In this document: piece by piece, positions 9,708 through 20,422 of the stretch
Layout: each line of letters starts with the position of its first letter
Position numbering within the stretch: position 1 is the stretch's first letter
Assembly (NCBI GenBank): GCA_020854105.1
Contig: JADZGB010000002.1
Location: 251,695-315,694, forward strand
DNA: 64,000 nt
DNA from: Burkholderiales bacterium
GTDB taxonomy: Bacteria; Pseudomonadota; Gammaproteobacteria; Burkholderiales; SHXO01
Reading direction: 5' to 3'
The notes under the pieces: generated by a model
The model's input: only the letters and a program-made list of their open reading frames with translations
What the model was told of the DNA's origin: nothing
Database searches by the model: none
Made by a program: the position numbers and the translations under genes

Positions 9708-10532
9708 ATGAAGGTGCAGCGCGTAGCCGGATCGCTCGGAGCAGAGGTCTCGGGTATCGACCTGTCTGCCCCGCTGCGCGCCGAAGCCCTCGAGGCGATT
9801 CGTGGCGCGCTGCTCGAGCATCTCGTCCTGTTCTTCCGGAACCAGCCGCTGACCCCGGAATCGTTTCTCGCGTTCGCGAGATCGGTGGGCACGCCCGTCG
9901 AGTACCCGTTCGTGCAAGGCCTGCAGGCGTACCCGGAGATAATCGAGGTGAAGAAGCTGGAGCGCGAACGCATGAACTTCGGCGGCATCTGGCATACGGA
10001 CACGGCTTATCTGGAATGCCCGCCAATGGGCTCGATGCCGCTCGCGCGCGAGGTGCCGCCATTCGGCGGAGATACCGAGTTCGCCAATCAGTACGACGCC
10101 TATGACGCGTTGTCGGACGGCATGAAGCGCCTGCTCGAGGGGCTGCGGGCCGTCAACAGTTCGGCCAAGGCGGACGTGACCCGGACCAGGGAGGATCGGG
10201 TGCGAGACGACGGGCGCGTGGGCGCGGGCATCGAGCACGTTGCCGAGCACCCGGTAATCCGCACCCACCCCGAGACCGGCCGCAAGGCCTTGTACGTCAA
10301 CGTTGCGCACACCATGCGCTTCGCCGGGATGAGCGCGCAGGAGAGCGAACCGTTGCTGCGATACCTGTTCGCGCATCAGGTGCGCCCCGAATTCACCTGC
10401 CGCTTTCGCTGGGAGGTGGGCGCGCTGGCATGGCGGGACAATCGCTGCACGCTGCACAACCCCATCAACGACTACCATGGCTACCGGCGTGTGATGCATC
10501 GGATCACACTAGCCGGCGACACACCCCGGTAG
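9708..10532 (+). CDS. TauD/TfdA family Fe(II)/2-oxoglutarate dioxygenase
   Basis: The 274 aa product belongs to the TauD/TfdA dioxygenases, which oxidise substrates such as taurine, sulfonates or phenoxyacetates using 2-oxoglutarate and O2. The iron triad is visible as HTD in GIWHTDTAY and the distal His in NRCTLHNPINDYHG; the 2-oxoglutarate arginine is in RRVMHRITLAG. AREVPPFGGDTEFANQ is a family hallmark. It starts 7 bases after murJ, with a weak GAGGG ribosome site, so it is probably co-transcribed. It interrupts the usual murJ-ribF adjacency and has no sulfonate transporter beside it, so the substrate is open. Confidence 0.85.
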   Translation: MKVQRVAGSLGAEVSGIDLSAPLRAEALEAIRGALLEHLVLFFRNQPLTPESFLAFARSVGTPVEYPFVQGLQAYPEIIEVKKLERERMNFGGIWHTDTAYLECPPMGSMPLAREVPPFGGDTEFANQYDAYDALSDGMKRLLEGLRAVNSSAKADVTRTREDRVRDDGRVGAGIEHVAEHPVIRTHPETGRKALYVNVAHTMRFAGMSAQESEPLLRYLFAHQVRPEFTCRFRWEVGALAWRDNRCTLHNPINDYHGYRRVMHRITLAGDTPR

Positions 10533-10564
10533 GCCGCACGAGCCGGGAGGGGCGGCATGCGCGC

Positions 10565-10594
10565 TGGTCAGTGATACGGCGGCACTGCTACAAT
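10565..10594 (+). promoter_or_regulatory. Candidate promoter of ribF
   Basis: TGGTCA at 10565-10570 and TACAAT at 10589-10594 are 18 bases apart, and TGC precedes the -10, forming an extended -10 element. A perfect 5-bp inverted repeat CTAAC-AAGCG-GTTAG follows at 10602-10616 in the leader. Confidence 0.55.
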
Positions 10595-10655
10595 GACTTC
10601 CCTAACAAGCGGTTAGCAATGCCGAGCGGCGTGCTGGCTGCCGGTGCCCGGGTCC

Positions 10656-11588
10656 ATGGTCGTCCTGCGTCATCCTCCTACTCGCGCGAGCCGCCCGGTC
10701 GCGCTCACGATCGGAAACTTCGACGGCGTGCATGTCGGGCACCGTGCCATGATCGAGCGCGTGATCATGAGGGCAGGGGAACGCGGAATCGATTCGTGCG
10801 TGATGACGTTCGAGCCGCATCCGCGCGAGTTTTTCGCGCCCGATCAGGCGCCGGCGCGGCTCACGACACTGCGCGAAAAGCTGGAACTGCTCGAGGCGTT
10901 CGGCGTGCGCAGGGTTCTCGTGTGCCGCTTCGACCAGGACTTCGCGCGAATCGAGGCCGAGGCCTTCGTCGAGCGGCTGGTGGTCGGTGCGCTTGGTGCC
11001 CGCTATGTGCTGGTGGGCGATGATTTCCGCTACGGCGCGCGGCGCCTGGGCAGTTTCGATGCCCTGCGCGCAGCCGGCAAGAGGCACGGTTTCGAGGTCG
11101 AACGCATGCATAGCGTCGAGGTGCAGGGGATGCGCGTCTCGAGCACTGCGGTACGCGAGCGCCTTGCAGCGGGTGAACTGGATGGGGCAGCCGCCCTCCT
11201 CGGGCGCCCATATAGCATCGGGGGACGGGTGGTAGGTGGTGACCGCCTTGGTCGCGAACTCGGGTTTCCGACCGCGAACGTGGCACTGCGGCGCCATCCG
11301 GTACCCCTGCAGGGCATCTTCGCCGTGCAGGTGACCGGCCTCGGCGACGCCCCGCTGGCGGGGGCAGCGAGCCTGGGCGTGCGGCCGACGGTAAAGAGCG
11401 GCGCGAGGCCGGTGCTGGAAGTGCATCTGCTGGATTTCGAGGGCGAGCTCTACGGGCGCCGGCTGCAGGTGCACTTCCTGAAGAAGCTGCGCGACGAAAA
11501 GAAGTATGCCGACCTCGCCTCCCTTATGGAGGCGATAGGACGCGATGTGGACGACACGCGGCGGTACTTCCGCGAGCGCGGCGCGTGA
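10656..11588 (+). CDS. ribF: Bifunctional riboflavin kinase/FAD synthetase
   Basis: RibF phosphorylates riboflavin to FMN and adenylates it to FAD. The 310 aa product has the N-terminal nucleotidyltransferase domain with [15 protein letters not shown] (about residues 17-31) and [11 protein letters not shown], and the C-terminal riboflavin kinase domain with [13 protein letters not shown], the PTAN motif, and [14 protein letters not shown]. The ATG at 10656 gives normal length; an in-frame GTG 12 bases upstream is possible. It is followed by ileS at a conserved position. Further riboflavin genes lie about 38 kb downstream in the window. Confidence 0.96.
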   Translation: MVVLRHPPTRASRPVALTIGNFDGVHVGHRAMIERVIMRAGERGIDSCVMTFEPHPREFFAPDQAPARLTTLREKLELLEAFGVRRVLVCRFDQDFARIEAEAFVERLVVGALGARYVLVGDDFRYGARRLGSFDALRAAGKRHGFEVERMHSVEVQGMRVSSTAVRERLAAGELDGAAALLGRPYSIGGRVVGGDRLGRELGFPTANVALRRHPVPLQGIFAVQVTGLGDAPLAGAASLGVRPTVKSGARPVLEVHLLDFEGELYGRRLQVHFLKKLRDEKKYADLASLMEAIGRDVDDTRRYFRERGA

Positions 11589-11629
11589 CGATTGAGAGAA
11601 TCCGATCCGAGAACGTGGAGCGCAGCCTG

Positions 11630-14413
11630 ATGGCTGATTACAAGAGCACCCTGAACCTGCCTGACACTCCGTTTCCCATGCGTGGCGACCTGGCGCGGCG
11701 CGAGCCGGGATGGGTCGAGAAGTGGCAGCAGACCGGGCTCTACGATCGCATCCGCAAGGCTGCTTCCGGGCGCCCCAGGTTCGTGTTGCACGACGGGCCG
11801 CCCTACGCCAATGGCGACATCCACATCGGCCACGCAGTGAACAAGATCCTCAAGGACATGGTCGTGAAGACCAAGTCGCTGGCGGGATTCGACGCGCCTT
11901 ACGTCCCAGGCTGGGACTGCCATGGCCTGCCGATCGAGCACCAGGTGGAGAAGCAGCACGGCAAGAACGTCGAACCCAACCAGTTCCGCAAGCTGTGCCG
12001 CGCCTTCGCCCAGAGCCAGATCGAACGTCAGCGCAAGGACTTCATCCGCCTGGGCGTGCTCGGTGACTGGTTCGATCCCTACCTGACGATGAATTTCCGC
12101 ACCGAAGCGGACATTATCCGGTCTCTCGGCCGCATCCAGCAGCACGGGTATCTCTACCAGGGTGCGAAGCCGGTGCACTGGTGCGTCGACTGCGGGTCCG
12201 CGCTGGCAGAAGCCGAGGTCGAGTACGAGGATCGGGTCTCGCCGGCGATCGACGTGGCATTCGAGTTCGCAGACACGCGCAAGCTCGCGCGCCCCTTCGG
12301 CTTCACGCATCTGCTGGATCCGGCATTTGCCGTCATCTGGACCACCACGCCATGGACACTGCCTGCCAATCAGGCCGTCGCGGTGCACCCAGGCCTGCAC
12401 TACAGCCTGGTACGGACGGATCGCGGGCTGCTGCTGCTGGCAGAGGAACTGCGCGAGGCGTCCCTGCAGCGCTACGGGCTTACCGGCGAAGTCATCGGCA
12501 CGGCGGCGGGCAGGTCGCTGGAAGGCCTGGTGCTGAAGCATCCGTTCTACGCCCGCGAAGTGCCGGTGATCCTGGGCGAGCATGTCACGATCGACGCGGG
12601 TACGGGTCTGGTGCATACCGCGCCCGCACACGGTCTCGAGGACTACCTGGTCGGCGCACGCTACAACCTGGCCACGGATAATCCTGTCGACGACGCCGGG
12701 CGCTTCCACGACTGGGCCGATATCGTCGCGGGCAAGAGCGTCTGGGACGCGAATCCGGTGCTCATCGAGACGCTGGCCGAGAACCAGCGCCTGCTCAGGG
12801 CCGACAAGCTGCAGCACAGCTACCCGCACTGCTGGCGCCACAAGACGCCGATCATCTTTCGCGCGACGCGCCAGTGGTTCATCGGCATGGATTCGAATCA
12901 TGCTGCAGGCGGGGGCGCGCTGCTGCGCGAGGTGGCGATGCGGGCCGTGGCCGAAACGCATTTCTTTCCGGGATGGGGACGTGCCCGGCTCGAGGCGATG
13001 ATCGGCAACCGGCCGGACTGGTGCGTGTCGCGCCAGCGCAACTGGGGCGTTCCGATGGCGCTGTTCGTGCACAAGGACAGTGGGGAACTCCACCCCGATA
13101 CGCCGGCACTGATCGAACGAGTGGCGCAGAAGGTGGAGCAGGGCGGCATCGAGGCGTGGTTCAGCCTGAGCGCCGAGGAGGTACTGGGTACGGGCGCGCA
13201 GGACTATCGGAAGGTTCCTGACACACTCGACGTGTGGTTCGATTCCGGCACCACGCACGCGAGCGTGCTGGAGCGGCGCGAAGCGCTCGCCAAGCCGGCC
13301 GATCTTTATCTGGAAGGAAGCGACCAGCACCGCGGCTGGTTCCAGTCGTCCTTGCTGACCGGCTGCGCCATCGACGGCCGTGCGCCATACCGGCAGCTGC
13401 TCACGCACGGCTTCGTCGTCGACGGGCAGGGACGCAAGATGAGCAAGTCCGTGGGTAACGTGGTCGCACCCCAGCAGGTCTCCGACACGCTGGGCGCAGA
13501 CATCCTGCGCCTGTGGGTAGCCACCACCGACTACTCGGGCGAGATGTCCATCTCGCAGGAGATCCTCAAGCGGGTGGTGGAGACCTACCGGCGCATCCGC
13601 AATACCCTGCGCTTCCTGCTCGCCAACGTATCGGACTTCGACGCACAGCGCGACCTGGTGCCGGTGCAGGCATGGCTCGATCTGGACCGCTACGCGCTGG
13701 TGACGGCGCAGCGCCTGCAGGAGGCGGTGATGCGCGATTTCGCGCAGTACGAATTCCACCTCGCCGCCCAGAAGCTGCACAACTTCTGCTCCGAGTTCCT
13801 CGGAGCGTTCTACCTCGACATCCTGAAGGACAGGCTGTACACGAGCGCCGTGGCGAGCCCGGCACGGCGCTCCGCGCAGAGTGCCCTGCACCATGTCACG
13901 CACTGTCTGCTGCGCTTGCTGGCGCCGCTGATCAGCTTCACCGCGGAGGAGGCGTGGGAGCAGTTCTCGCGGGACGATCAGGACAGCATCTTCCTGCACA
14001 CCGCATACGTGCTTCCCGCCGTGCAGGAGGCCGATGAGCTGGAGCGTCGCTGGGCGCTCGTCCGCGAGGTGCGCTCGATCGTGCAGAAGGAACTCGAACA
14101 GCTGCGCGTCAAGGGCGATGTCGGTTCCTCGTTGCAGGGCGAGGTGACGGTGGAAGCCGCCGGCGCCGCCTACGCGGCGCTCACTGCGCTGGGCGACGAC
14201 CTGCGTTTCGTGTTCATCACCTCGGCGGCCGAAGTGGTGGCGGTGGACAGCACATCGGAACCGCGCGTGACGGTGCGTGCCAGCGTGCACGGCAAGTGCA
14301 GCCGCTGCTGGCATTATCGGGGCGACGTGGGACGCTCGGCAGAACACCCCGAATTGTGCGCACGCTGCGTGGCCAATCTGTACGGTACGGGCGAGACGCG
14401 CACCCATGCCTGA
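11630..14413 (+). CDS. ileS: Isoleucyl-tRNA synthetase
   Basis: IleS charges tRNA-Ile and edits valine. The 927 aa class I synthetase has HIGH at residues 65-68 ([12 protein letters not shown]), KMSKS at 603-607, the editing-domain segment with [11 protein letters not shown], and a C-terminal zinc module with Cys pairs in CSRCWHYRG and LCARC. The ATG at 11630 matches the family start [15 protein letters not shown] lies 9 bases upstream. It begins 41 bases after ribF and overlaps lspA by 8 bases, forming a ribF-ileS-lspA-ispH operon. No T-box leader is seen. Confidence 0.98.
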   Translation: MADYKSTLNLPDTPFPMRGDLARREPGWVEKWQQTGLYDRIRKAASGRPRFVLHDGPPYANGDIHIGHAVNKILKDMVVKTKSLAGFDAPYVPGWDCHGLPIEHQVEKQHGKNVEPNQFRKLCRAFAQSQIERQRKDFIRLGVLGDWFDPYLTMNFRTEADIIRSLGRIQQHGYLYQGAKPVHWCVDCGSALAEAEVEYEDRVSPAIDVAFEFADTRKLARPFGFTHLLDPAFAVIWTTTPWTLPANQAVAVHPGLHYSLVRTDRGLLLLAEELREASLQRYGLTGEVIGTAAGRSLEGLVLKHPFYAREVPVILGEHVTIDAGTGLVHTAPAHGLEDYLVGARYNLATDNPVDDAGRFHDWADIVAGKSVWDANPVLIETLAENQRLLRADKLQHSYPHCWRHKTPIIFRATRQWFIGMDSNHAAGGGALLREVAMRAVAETHFFPGWGRARLEAMIGNRPDWCVSRQRNWGVPMALFVHKDSGELHPDTPALIERVAQKVEQGGIEAWFSLSAEEVLGTGAQDYRKVPDTLDVWFDSGTTHASVLERREALAKPADLYLEGSDQHRGWFQSSLLTGCAIDGRAPYRQLLTHGFVVDGQGRKMSKSVGNVVAPQQVSDTLGADILRLWVATTDYSGEMSISQEILKRVVETYRRIRNTLRFLLANVSDFDAQRDLVPVQAWLDLDRYALVTAQRLQEAVMRDFAQYEFHLAAQKLHNFCSEFLGAFYLDILKDRLYTSAVASPARRSAQSALHHVTHCLLRLLAPLISFTAEEAWEQFSRDDQDSIFLHTAYVLPAVQEADELERRWALVREVRSIVQKELEQLRVKGDVGSSLQGEVTVEAAGAAYAALTALGDDLRFVFITSAAEVVAVDSTSEPRVTVRASVHGKCSRCWHYRGDVGRSAEHPELCARCVANLYGTGETRTHA

Positions 14414-14906
14414 CCCGAGCCGGATGCGCTGGTGGCAATGGCCGATCCTGAGCCTCGTCGTACTGGTGCTCGATCAGCTCACCAAGTGGCTGGTCCAGCA
14501 GACGCTCGTGTTCGGGCAGAGCGTCGAGGTGCTGCCGTTCTTCAACTTCGTGCTGGTGTACAACCCGGGTGCGGCGTTCAGCTTCCTGAGCACGGCGTCC
14601 GGCTGGCAGCGCGAGTTCTTCATCGCCATCGGCATCGCAGCAAGCGTGCTGATACTGTACCTGCTGCGGCGGCACCGGCACGACCCGTACTTCTGCTTCG
14701 CGCTGTCGCTGATCCTGGGCGGCGCCATCGGCAACGTCATCGACCGCCTCTTGCTGGGAGCGGTCGTGGATTTTCTCGATGTGCATGTGGCCGGCTATCA
14801 TTGGCCGGCATTCAATCTGGCCGACAGTGCGATCACTGCCGGCGCCGCGCTGTTGATCTGGGACAGTTTCCGGCGCCCGCGTGTCGAGCAGGCCAAGCTA
14901 TCGTGA
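14406..14906 (+). CDS. lspA: Lipoprotein signal peptidase
   Basis: LspA (signal peptidase II) cleaves signal peptides of diacylglyceryl-modified prolipoproteins in the inner membrane. The 166 aa product has four hydrophobic helices and the catalytic aspartates in GNVIDRL and FNLADSAI, plus the conserved NPGAAFSFL. The ATG at 14406 overlaps the ileS end by 8 bases; an ATG at 14424 (MRWWQW) is an alternative. The fkpB/slpA peptidyl-prolyl isomerase gene commonly found between lspA and ispH in other proteobacteria is absent. Confidence 0.96.
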   Translation: MPDPSRMRWWQWPILSLVVLVLDQLTKWLVQQTLVFGQSVEVLPFFNFVLVYNPGAAFSFLSTASGWQREFFIAIGIAASVLILYLLRRHRHDPYFCFALSLILGGAIGNVIDRLLLGAVVDFLDVHVAGYHWPAFNLADSAITAGAALLIWDSFRRPRVEQAKLS

Positions 14907-14916
14907 GCTCCGAAGA

Positions 14917-15840
14917 ATGATCGTCACTCTTGCCCAGCCGCGCGGCTTCTGCGCCGGCGTCGATCGCGCGATCGCGATCGTCGTGCGCGCTCTTGCACTG
15001 CACGGTGCGCCGATCTACGTGCGACACGAGGTCGTGCACAACCGCTTCGTGGTCGACGATCTGCGGCGCAAGGGCGCCGTGTTCGTCGATCAGCTCGACG
15101 AAGTCCCGGCGGGTGCCACTGTCGTCTTCAGCGCACACGGTGTCTCCCAGGCAGTCCGTCAGGATGCCGAAGTGCGTGGCTTGCACGTCTACGATGCGAC
15201 ATGCCCGCTCGTGACCAAGGTTCACGTGGAAGTCTCGCGCATGCGCGAGCAGGGCCGCGAGATCGTCATGATCGGCCACCGCGGCCACCCCGAGGTCGAG
15301 GGCACCATGGGGCAGTGCGCCGATGGCATTCACCTGGTGGAGACGGCGGAGGATGTCGTGCGCCTGAGCGTTGGCAATCCCGAGCACCTGGCCTACGTCA
15401 CCCAGACCACGCTGTCCGTCGACGATGCGGCAGGAATCGTCGCTGCCCTCCGGGTGCGCTTTCCGAGCATCGCAGGTCCCAAGAAGGACGACATCTGCTA
15501 TGCCACCCAGAACCGCCAGGACGCGGTGAAGGCGCTGACAGAGTGCAGCGACGTCATCATCGTGGTGGGATCGCAGAACAGCTCCAACACCAACCGTCTG
15601 CGGGAAGTGGCGGAGAAGCGGGGCGTGGCGACCTACATGATCGACAGCGTTGCGGAACTCGAGCCGTCCTGGATCGAGGGAAGGCAGCACATCGGCCTGA
15701 CGGCGGGAGCGTCCGCTCCCGAGGTTCTGGTGCGCGCTGTCGTCGAACGCCTGCGTGAACTCGGCGCGGACGAGGTGCGTGAACTGGACGGGCTGACCGA
15801 GTCGGTCGTATTCCCGCTGCCAAAGACGCTCGCTGCCTGA
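14917..15840 (+). CDS. ispH: 4-hydroxy-3-methylbut-2-enyl diphosphate reductase
   Basis: IspH is the last enzyme of the MEP isoprenoid pathway, producing IPP and DMAPP with a [4Fe-4S] cluster. The 307 aa product has the three cluster cysteines in PRGFCAG, DATCPLV and [10 protein letters not shown], and the family motifs SAHGV and [11 protein letters not shown]. The ATG at 14917 ([19 protein letters not shown]) is chosen by homology, 10 bases after lspA; the frame is open 12 codons earlier. It ends the operon, followed by a bidirectional terminator. Confidence 0.97.
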   Translation: MIVTLAQPRGFCAGVDRAIAIVVRALALHGAPIYVRHEVVHNRFVVDDLRRKGAVFVDQLDEVPAGATVVFSAHGVSQAVRQDAEVRGLHVYDATCPLVTKVHVEVSRMREQGREIVMIGHRGHPEVEGTMGQCADGIHLVETAEDVVRLSVGNPEHLAYVTQTTLSVDDAAGIVAALRVRFPSIAGPKKDDICYATQNRQDAVKALTECSDVIIVVGSQNSSNTNRLREVAEKRGVATYMIDSVAELEPSWIEGRQHIGLTAGASAPEVLVRAVVERLRELGADEVRELDGLTESVVFPLPKTLAA

Positions 15841-15860
15841 TCGGGACGGGCAGGAACGAA

Positions 15861-15886
15861 AACGGGCTGCCCTCGGGCAGCCCGTT
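15861..15886. terminator. Bidirectional intrinsic terminator between ispH and pilY1
   Basis: AACGGGCTGCC and GGCAGCCCGTT form an 11-bp perfect stem with a four-base loop. On the minus strand the stem is followed by TTTTCGTT, a good U-tract for pilY1; on the plus strand the stem ends in GTT and is followed by GCCTT. Confidence 0.85.
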
Positions 15887-15903
15887 GCCTTGGCGCAGGC
15901 GTT

Positions 15904-18900
15904 CTATTCCTTGATCAGTTCGCGCCAGGAGGTGCGGCGGGCGTTGATCGCGCCGCTGCCGATCGGGATGTCGACAGACTGCTTGTTGCCCTTGGCGTCC
16001 GTCGCGATGCCTTTCTTCGTCTCGTTGGGCAGCTGGAACACCACCACGCCCACCGTGATGGCGTTCCCCAGGTGCTTCGCGACGGCGTTCCCGGGGCTGG
16101 TGCTGACGTACTGGCCGCTCTTGTAGTCGAAGAAGTAGATCCAGCTGTCGCCACCGACGTTGCAGGCGTCGTCGTTGGGCACGTTCGTGACCACGACAAG
16201 CGTCCCGAGGATCAGCTGCGGATCGATGTTCACGCGCTCGCCGGGCGAGTCGTCGCCCGGATTGAAGTCCACGAACCAGCCGTCAGTGGTGTCCAGATCG
16301 ACCGTTTCGGTGCTTACGGTGCGGGTGTCGTCATCCACCAGCTCGATGGTCTGTTCGACCAGGTCGTCGCGCAGATTGCCATAGTCGGTCCCCTTGTCCT
16401 TGAAGGTGTACAGGCTCTGCTGATAGGCGTCCGTGGAGGGAGGGTTCCACTCCGCCGGATCGGTCAGATCGCTGACACCCAGGTAGCGCCCGGTCCCGAC
16501 ATGAATGAGACTATAGCCTTCGGCAATGCTCAGCTCCGGTTTGGTGGTGACGGACTGCGGACGCCCACCGCCATCCACCAGCGTGGCGAGTCGTTGCACG
16601 GAGCCGGATGCGCTCGTCAGGTCGAATCGCCACACGTTGCCCGCCAGGTCGCCGCCGTAGATGTACTTCGCGGTATTGTCGATGCCGAAATTGTCGGCCC
16701 ACGCCGATACCTTCCCCAGCCCCGACGGGGATGTCGTGCTGCCCGCGCCCGTGCCGATCTTCTCGAGCAACTGTCCGGTGACGGCATCCAGCACGTACAG
16801 ATATCCCTGGCCATCGCCGGGCGAGACGTTGTTGTAGCCCGAGCTGACCAGCACGACCCAGGTGCCGTCGGACGCGCGTTTGGTGATTACGGGATTGCCA
16901 TAGGAATACCCGAGATCAGCATCATTGCTGGTACACAGGGTCGCGTTGCTGCAGAACTCCCACAGTGCCACCGGGCTGGAGGGGTTGGTGATATCCAGGG
17001 CATAGTAGCCGCGGCCGCCGGAATTCAGGCCGCCTACCAGAACGGTTCGCCAGCCGCTGCCATCGTGGATGTCCATGACCTCGGGTGAACCGTCCAGATA
17101 GTAGCGGTGCATCGAGGCGTAGTTGTCCTCGGCGAGTTTGTACAGCTCCGGCAGAAGCATCCGCGGTACGTAGGCCCACATCTCGGCGCCCGTATCGCCG
17201 TTGAACGCGTGCAGCATTCCGTCGTTGGCGGCGATGTAGAGCACACCCTGACGGTCCTCGTTGTCGATCTGGAACTCGGCGTAGGTCGGCGAAACCTCGT
17301 CCGCGAAAGACCACATCGGCTGGCGCACGAATACGGGTTTCGCGTTCACGGTGTCGCCGAGCACGTGCTCCCGGTTGCGGAACACCGTACCTTCATATTG
17401 GGTACGGCCGCGCAGGAAATTCACCATGTTCGCTCCGTCGTTGGCGATCGCCAAGTTGGCCGCCGACAGGGTCGAACATTGGGTGAGTGCGGCAGGCGCG
17501 CACTTGTTGCTGAAGAAGGCCTTCTCCGCGGCGCTCATCGATGCGAAGCTGAACCCGGTGAGCGCCCCGGATGCGTCCGCGTAGTAGATGTTGCGCGAAT
17601 CGCTGGTTGCCGAGACCATGGCGTCCAGGTTCGATTGCGCGGACCAGACGATCGTGGGCACCACCTCGCCCGTTCCCGTGTCGATCGTCTGCGCGACCAC
17701 CTCGCCCGACCACTCCACGGTCGTATAGGTCGAGCTGAAGATCGCGTTGTCTGTCGGGGTGATGTTCGGGCTGCTCGTTGCCGAGGCCGACGCCGCTCCC
17801 ACTTCGGATTCGAGGTTCAGGAGGGCATCCGAGAGTCCTCCGACCAGCGTCTCCGGGTCGCGCGCCGAGTAGTACACGCCACGTCCGTTCACGGCTGCGT
17901 GCCACAGGTCATCGATGGCGGTCTGCGAGTTGGCGCTCGGGGAGGGCCAGTTGCATTTGCCGCCGCTGAAGGCGCAGCCGTTGTCGCCGGTCTTGATCCG
18001 ATAGAAGTCGTTGTTGCTGCTAATGTCCGACTCGTAGTCGGGGCGATAGGTCATCTTCCCGTCGATGATGCCCAGCGTGAACGTCACCATGTGCTGGGCC
18101 TTGTTGAAGTCCTTGCTCGAATCGCGCACGTTGTTCTCGGAGACGTCGGCGCCCAGCGCGCCGATCGAGCCCGAGGGCCTCAGGTCGGTCCTGTAGTAGT
18201 ACAGCGCGACGTCGGCCAGCGTGTTCGTGGCGGTGCTGATGCCGCCATCGTAGGTTCCGTTCGAGCGGGCGGACCACTTCGGATCAGAGTTCGAATCGAC
18301 GTTGTCCTGATTGTCGATCGCGCTCCCGTCCACCTTCTGGCCGGCGCTGCTGTTCCAGTACCCGTCCGTGGTGAGAAGGGCGAAGTTCTTCTGGCACGAG
18401 TACTGGACGGGATCGTCGCCCATCCCGGCGTTGATGCCATCGGTCTTGCCCGCGTAGTGACGGCCAACCCGGGACAGCGCCTGACGCAGCGGCGTCATGC
18501 CGCTCGGGGTCTGCGCATAGAACTTCTCGTACCACGCTTCGCGATGGCTGCCGGTGAAGGTGCTGAGCTTGAGGTACTTGCTGGACGAGACGTTCGAGCT
18601 TCCTGGATTGATGGTGATAAAGCCCACCCGATAGCGGTCGTCCAGTGTGCTGAACGCACGCCCGGCGGCGGATTTCATCATCTGCATGCGCGACCGGTAA
18701 TAGGCATACCAGTTCGAGAAGTTGGTCAATTCCTCCGTGTACGTGCAGCTCCCGCCGGCACAGTCGGTGCGCCCGGCTGCCTTGGGATAGCTGGTCACCG
18801 ACGGGATGATCTCCACGCGCTTGAACAGGCCGTAGCGCGGATAGCGATGGTCGTCGTCGTATTTGGCCTGGCAATGATTGGGCGGATTGCCGCCGCCCCC

Positions 18901-19755
18901 AGACACGGCTGCCGTGGCGTTGGCCGAGTTCGTCGCGGCGGTCGCGCTCTTGCACCAGCGCACCGGTGCCGGGTGGGTATACGTGCCGGTGGGGCTCGCG
19001 GAGAGCGTGCAGGTGGTCAGATTCGCGTCGCTGCAGTGCTCCTTCGGTGCGATCGTGAAGTAGAACGGGGAACCGCTCTTTTCCTTGGCGTACTTGAACG
19101 TGGCGTCAGGGTAGGTGTCGACGGTCGGCGGGGTGTTGCTGCCGTGGTCGCTGGTGGTACTGACCGGGTAGTAGAAATCGACCGTCGTCGTCGTGCTCAG
19201 CGTGGCAGTCGTGCTGTAGCCGTTGCGACGGCAGTTGGACGGATAGTTGCCCGAGCTCTCCTCGTTGTTGGTGGTCAGCTTGCAGTAGACGATCTCCGGA
19301 AACTCGGTCTGGATCTTGATGTTGCCGGAATCCTCGTCGAACCCGTCGTTGAGCACCTCGGCTGGATCCGTCATGGACGGCATGCTGCTGCCATCATGCT
19401 TTGCCGGCGGAACGTAGCGGATCGCCGGGTTGTAGTACACGCCGTTGTACTGGGCGGCGTATATGGGTGGGTCGCCGTACAGACAGGCCGTCGACGTGCC
19501 GCCGGAGGAGTTCGTCCGTTGCTTGCAGGTGCCGCTGTCGCGGGTCTCGTCCGGCAGATGGGTCGAGGCCATGCTGCCGGAGTCGTCCAGGATGAACATG
19601 AGATTCGGCAGTGCCGCCGACTCGGACCCCGTGGCGAGCGGCACGTTCGAGATGTCCGTCTGTGCCGCCCCCAGCGATGCAGGCAGCAGCCCGAGACCGA
19701 GCACTGCACACATGGCGGCCCAGGTATCGAGCCGGAATCGGTTGGTGTGGGTCAT
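15904..19755 (-). CDS. pilY1: Type IV pilus tip/biogenesis protein PilY1
   Basis: PilY1 is an exported, calcium-dependent pilus tip protein that promotes extension, adhesion and surface sensing. The 1283 aa product has a signal peptide, a von Willebrand A-like region with a MIDAS-type DDSGSM near residues 57-62, and from about residue 800 the C-terminal beta-propeller (NAKPVFVRQP, YIAANDGMLHAFNGDTG, YVPRMLLPELYKLA). The start at 19755 is chosen because AGGAG lies 6 bases before it; the ATG six bases earlier abuts the Shine-Dalgarno. It is the last gene of the minor-pilin operon, 52 bases after pilX. Confidence 0.93.
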   Translation of the reverse strand: MTHTNRFRLDTWAAMCAVLGLGLLPASLGAAQTDISNVPLATGSESAALPNLMFILDDSGSMASTHLPDETRDSGTCKQRTNSSGGTSTACLYGDPPIYAAQYNGVYYNPAIRYVPPAKHDGSSMPSMTDPAEVLNDGFDEDSGNIKIQTEFPEIVYCKLTTNNEESSGNYPSNCRRNGYSTTATLSTTTTVDFYYPVSTTSDHGSNTPPTVDTYPDATFKYAKEKSGSPFYFTIAPKEHCSDANLTTCTLSASPTGTYTHPAPVRWCKSATAATNSANATAAVSGGGGNPPNHCQAKYDDDHRYPRYGLFKRVEIIPSVTSYPKAAGRTDCAGGSCTYTEELTNFSNWYAYYRSRMQMMKSAAGRAFSTLDDRYRVGFITINPGSSNVSSSKYLKLSTFTGSHREAWYEKFYAQTPSGMTPLRQALSRVGRHYAGKTDGINAGMGDDPVQYSCQKNFALLTTDGYWNSSAGQKVDGSAIDNQDNVDSNSDPKWSARSNGTYDGGISTATNTLADVALYYYRTDLRPSGSIGALGADVSENNVRDSSKDFNKAQHMVTFTLGIIDGKMTYRPDYESDISSNNDFYRIKTGDNGCAFSGGKCNWPSPSANSQTAIDDLWHAAVNGRGVYYSARDPETLVGGLSDALLNLESEVGAASASATSSPNITPTDNAIFSSTYTTVEWSGEVVAQTIDTGTGEVVPTIVWSAQSNLDAMVSATSDSRNIYYADASGALTGFSFASMSAAEKAFFSNKCAPAALTQCSTLSAANLAIANDGANMVNFLRGRTQYEGTVFRNREHVLGDTVNAKPVFVRQPMWSFADEVSPTYAEFQIDNEDRQGVLYIAANDGMLHAFNGDTGAEMWAYVPRMLLPELYKLAEDNYASMHRYYLDGSPEVMDIHDGSGWRTVLVGGLNSGGRGYYALDITNPSSPVALWEFCSNATLCTSNDADLGYSYGNPVITKRASDGTWVVLVSSGYNNVSPGDGQGYLYVLDAVTGQLLEKIGTGAGSTTSPSGLGKVSAWADNFGIDNTAKYIYGGDLAGNVWRFDLTSASGSVQRLATLVDGGGRPQSVTTKPELSIAEGYSLIHVGTGRYLGVSDLTDPAEWNPPSTDAYQQSLYTFKDKGTDYGNLRDDLVEQTIELVDDDTRTVSTETVDLDTTDGWFVDFNPGDDSPGERVNIDPQLILGTLVVVTNVPNDDACNVGGDSWIYFFDYKSGQYVSTSPGNAVAKHLGNAITVGVVVFQLPNETKKGIATDAKGNKQSVDIPIGSGAINARRTSWRELIKE

Positions 19756-19807
19756 GTCCATCTCCTGATGGTCTGAGCGGTTGTTCGCTTGAAGGCAAGC
19801 CATGGCG

Positions 19808-20422
19808 TCAGTTGCTGATTGCGACCATGGCCTGCACGTAGCTCTCGGTGTTGCGCGGCCCCTGCGTGCGGGCGGTGATGCGGTAGTACACCTGCGGCGT
19901 GCCGGCGAAGGAGTAGGAACCAACGCTCATGCTGCCGCCCGCGCCAGGCATGGTGGACGACGCCGTGAGCGCACACTGGTTCGCCACACCGGCGTTCGCG
20001 CCGTTGTACGGCGTATCCGGCTGGGTGCACATTCGATGAATGACATAGGACACGGAATTGCCGGTTGCATCGGGAGCCAGCACGACGGCGTCCTCCCAGG
20101 TGTCGGCATCGGTCCAGTCCGGTTCGTTGGCCGGACGGGAGGAGTAGTAGCCCTTTCCGGTGTTGGTGTTGCTCAGGCCACCGCCGCCGGCGTTGTCGAC
20201 GAGCCATTGATACGCTTCCCGCAGTCCCGACTCGGCCGAGTTGATGGCGCTCTGCTTGAAGCCGAGGTTGCCCGCGACCATGGTGCCGGTGTCGATCGAG
20301 CGCACCATGCCGATGCCGGCCATCGTCATCGCGACCAGTACGATCAGGGCGATGAACAGGACGAGGCCGCCTTGCTTCGATGGGAATGCGCGGTAGGAAT
20401 GCCGTCCGAATTGAGTACGCAT
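19808..20422 (-). CDS. pilX: Minor pilin PilX
   Basis: The 204 aa product begins with a short basic leader and a hydrophobic helix, FPSKQGGLVLFIALIVLVAM, then MVRSIDTGTMVAGNLGFKQ, the PilX signature. PilX is a minor pilin that joins PilV, PilW and PilY1 in the priming complex at the pilus tip. The processed protein lacks the usual Glu5, as is typical for PilX. Its ATG overlaps the pilW stop by one base (TGATG), which suggests translational coupling. Confidence 0.88.
   Translation of the reverse strand: MRTQFGRHSYRAFPSKQGGLVLFIALIVLVAMTMAGIGMVRSIDTGTMVAGNLGFKQSAINSAESGLREAYQWLVDNAGGGGLSNTNTGKGYYSSRPANEPDWTDADTWEDAVVLAPDATGNSVSYVIHRMCTQPDTPYNGANAGVANQCALTASSTMPGAGGSMSVGSYSFAGTPQVYYRITARTQGPRNTESYVQAMVAISN

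Noticed and set aside
11589..11629. T-box leader for ileS
   Set aside because: Only 41 bases separate ribF and ileS, and no specifier loop or T-box sequence is present; the genes look co-transcribed.
11450..14407. Very long open frame antisense to ileS (and similar ones antisense to pilY1 and the decarboxylase)
   Set aside because: The proteins are Arg/His/Val/Ala-rich with no family motif, and mirror the high-GC codon bias of real genes on the other strand.
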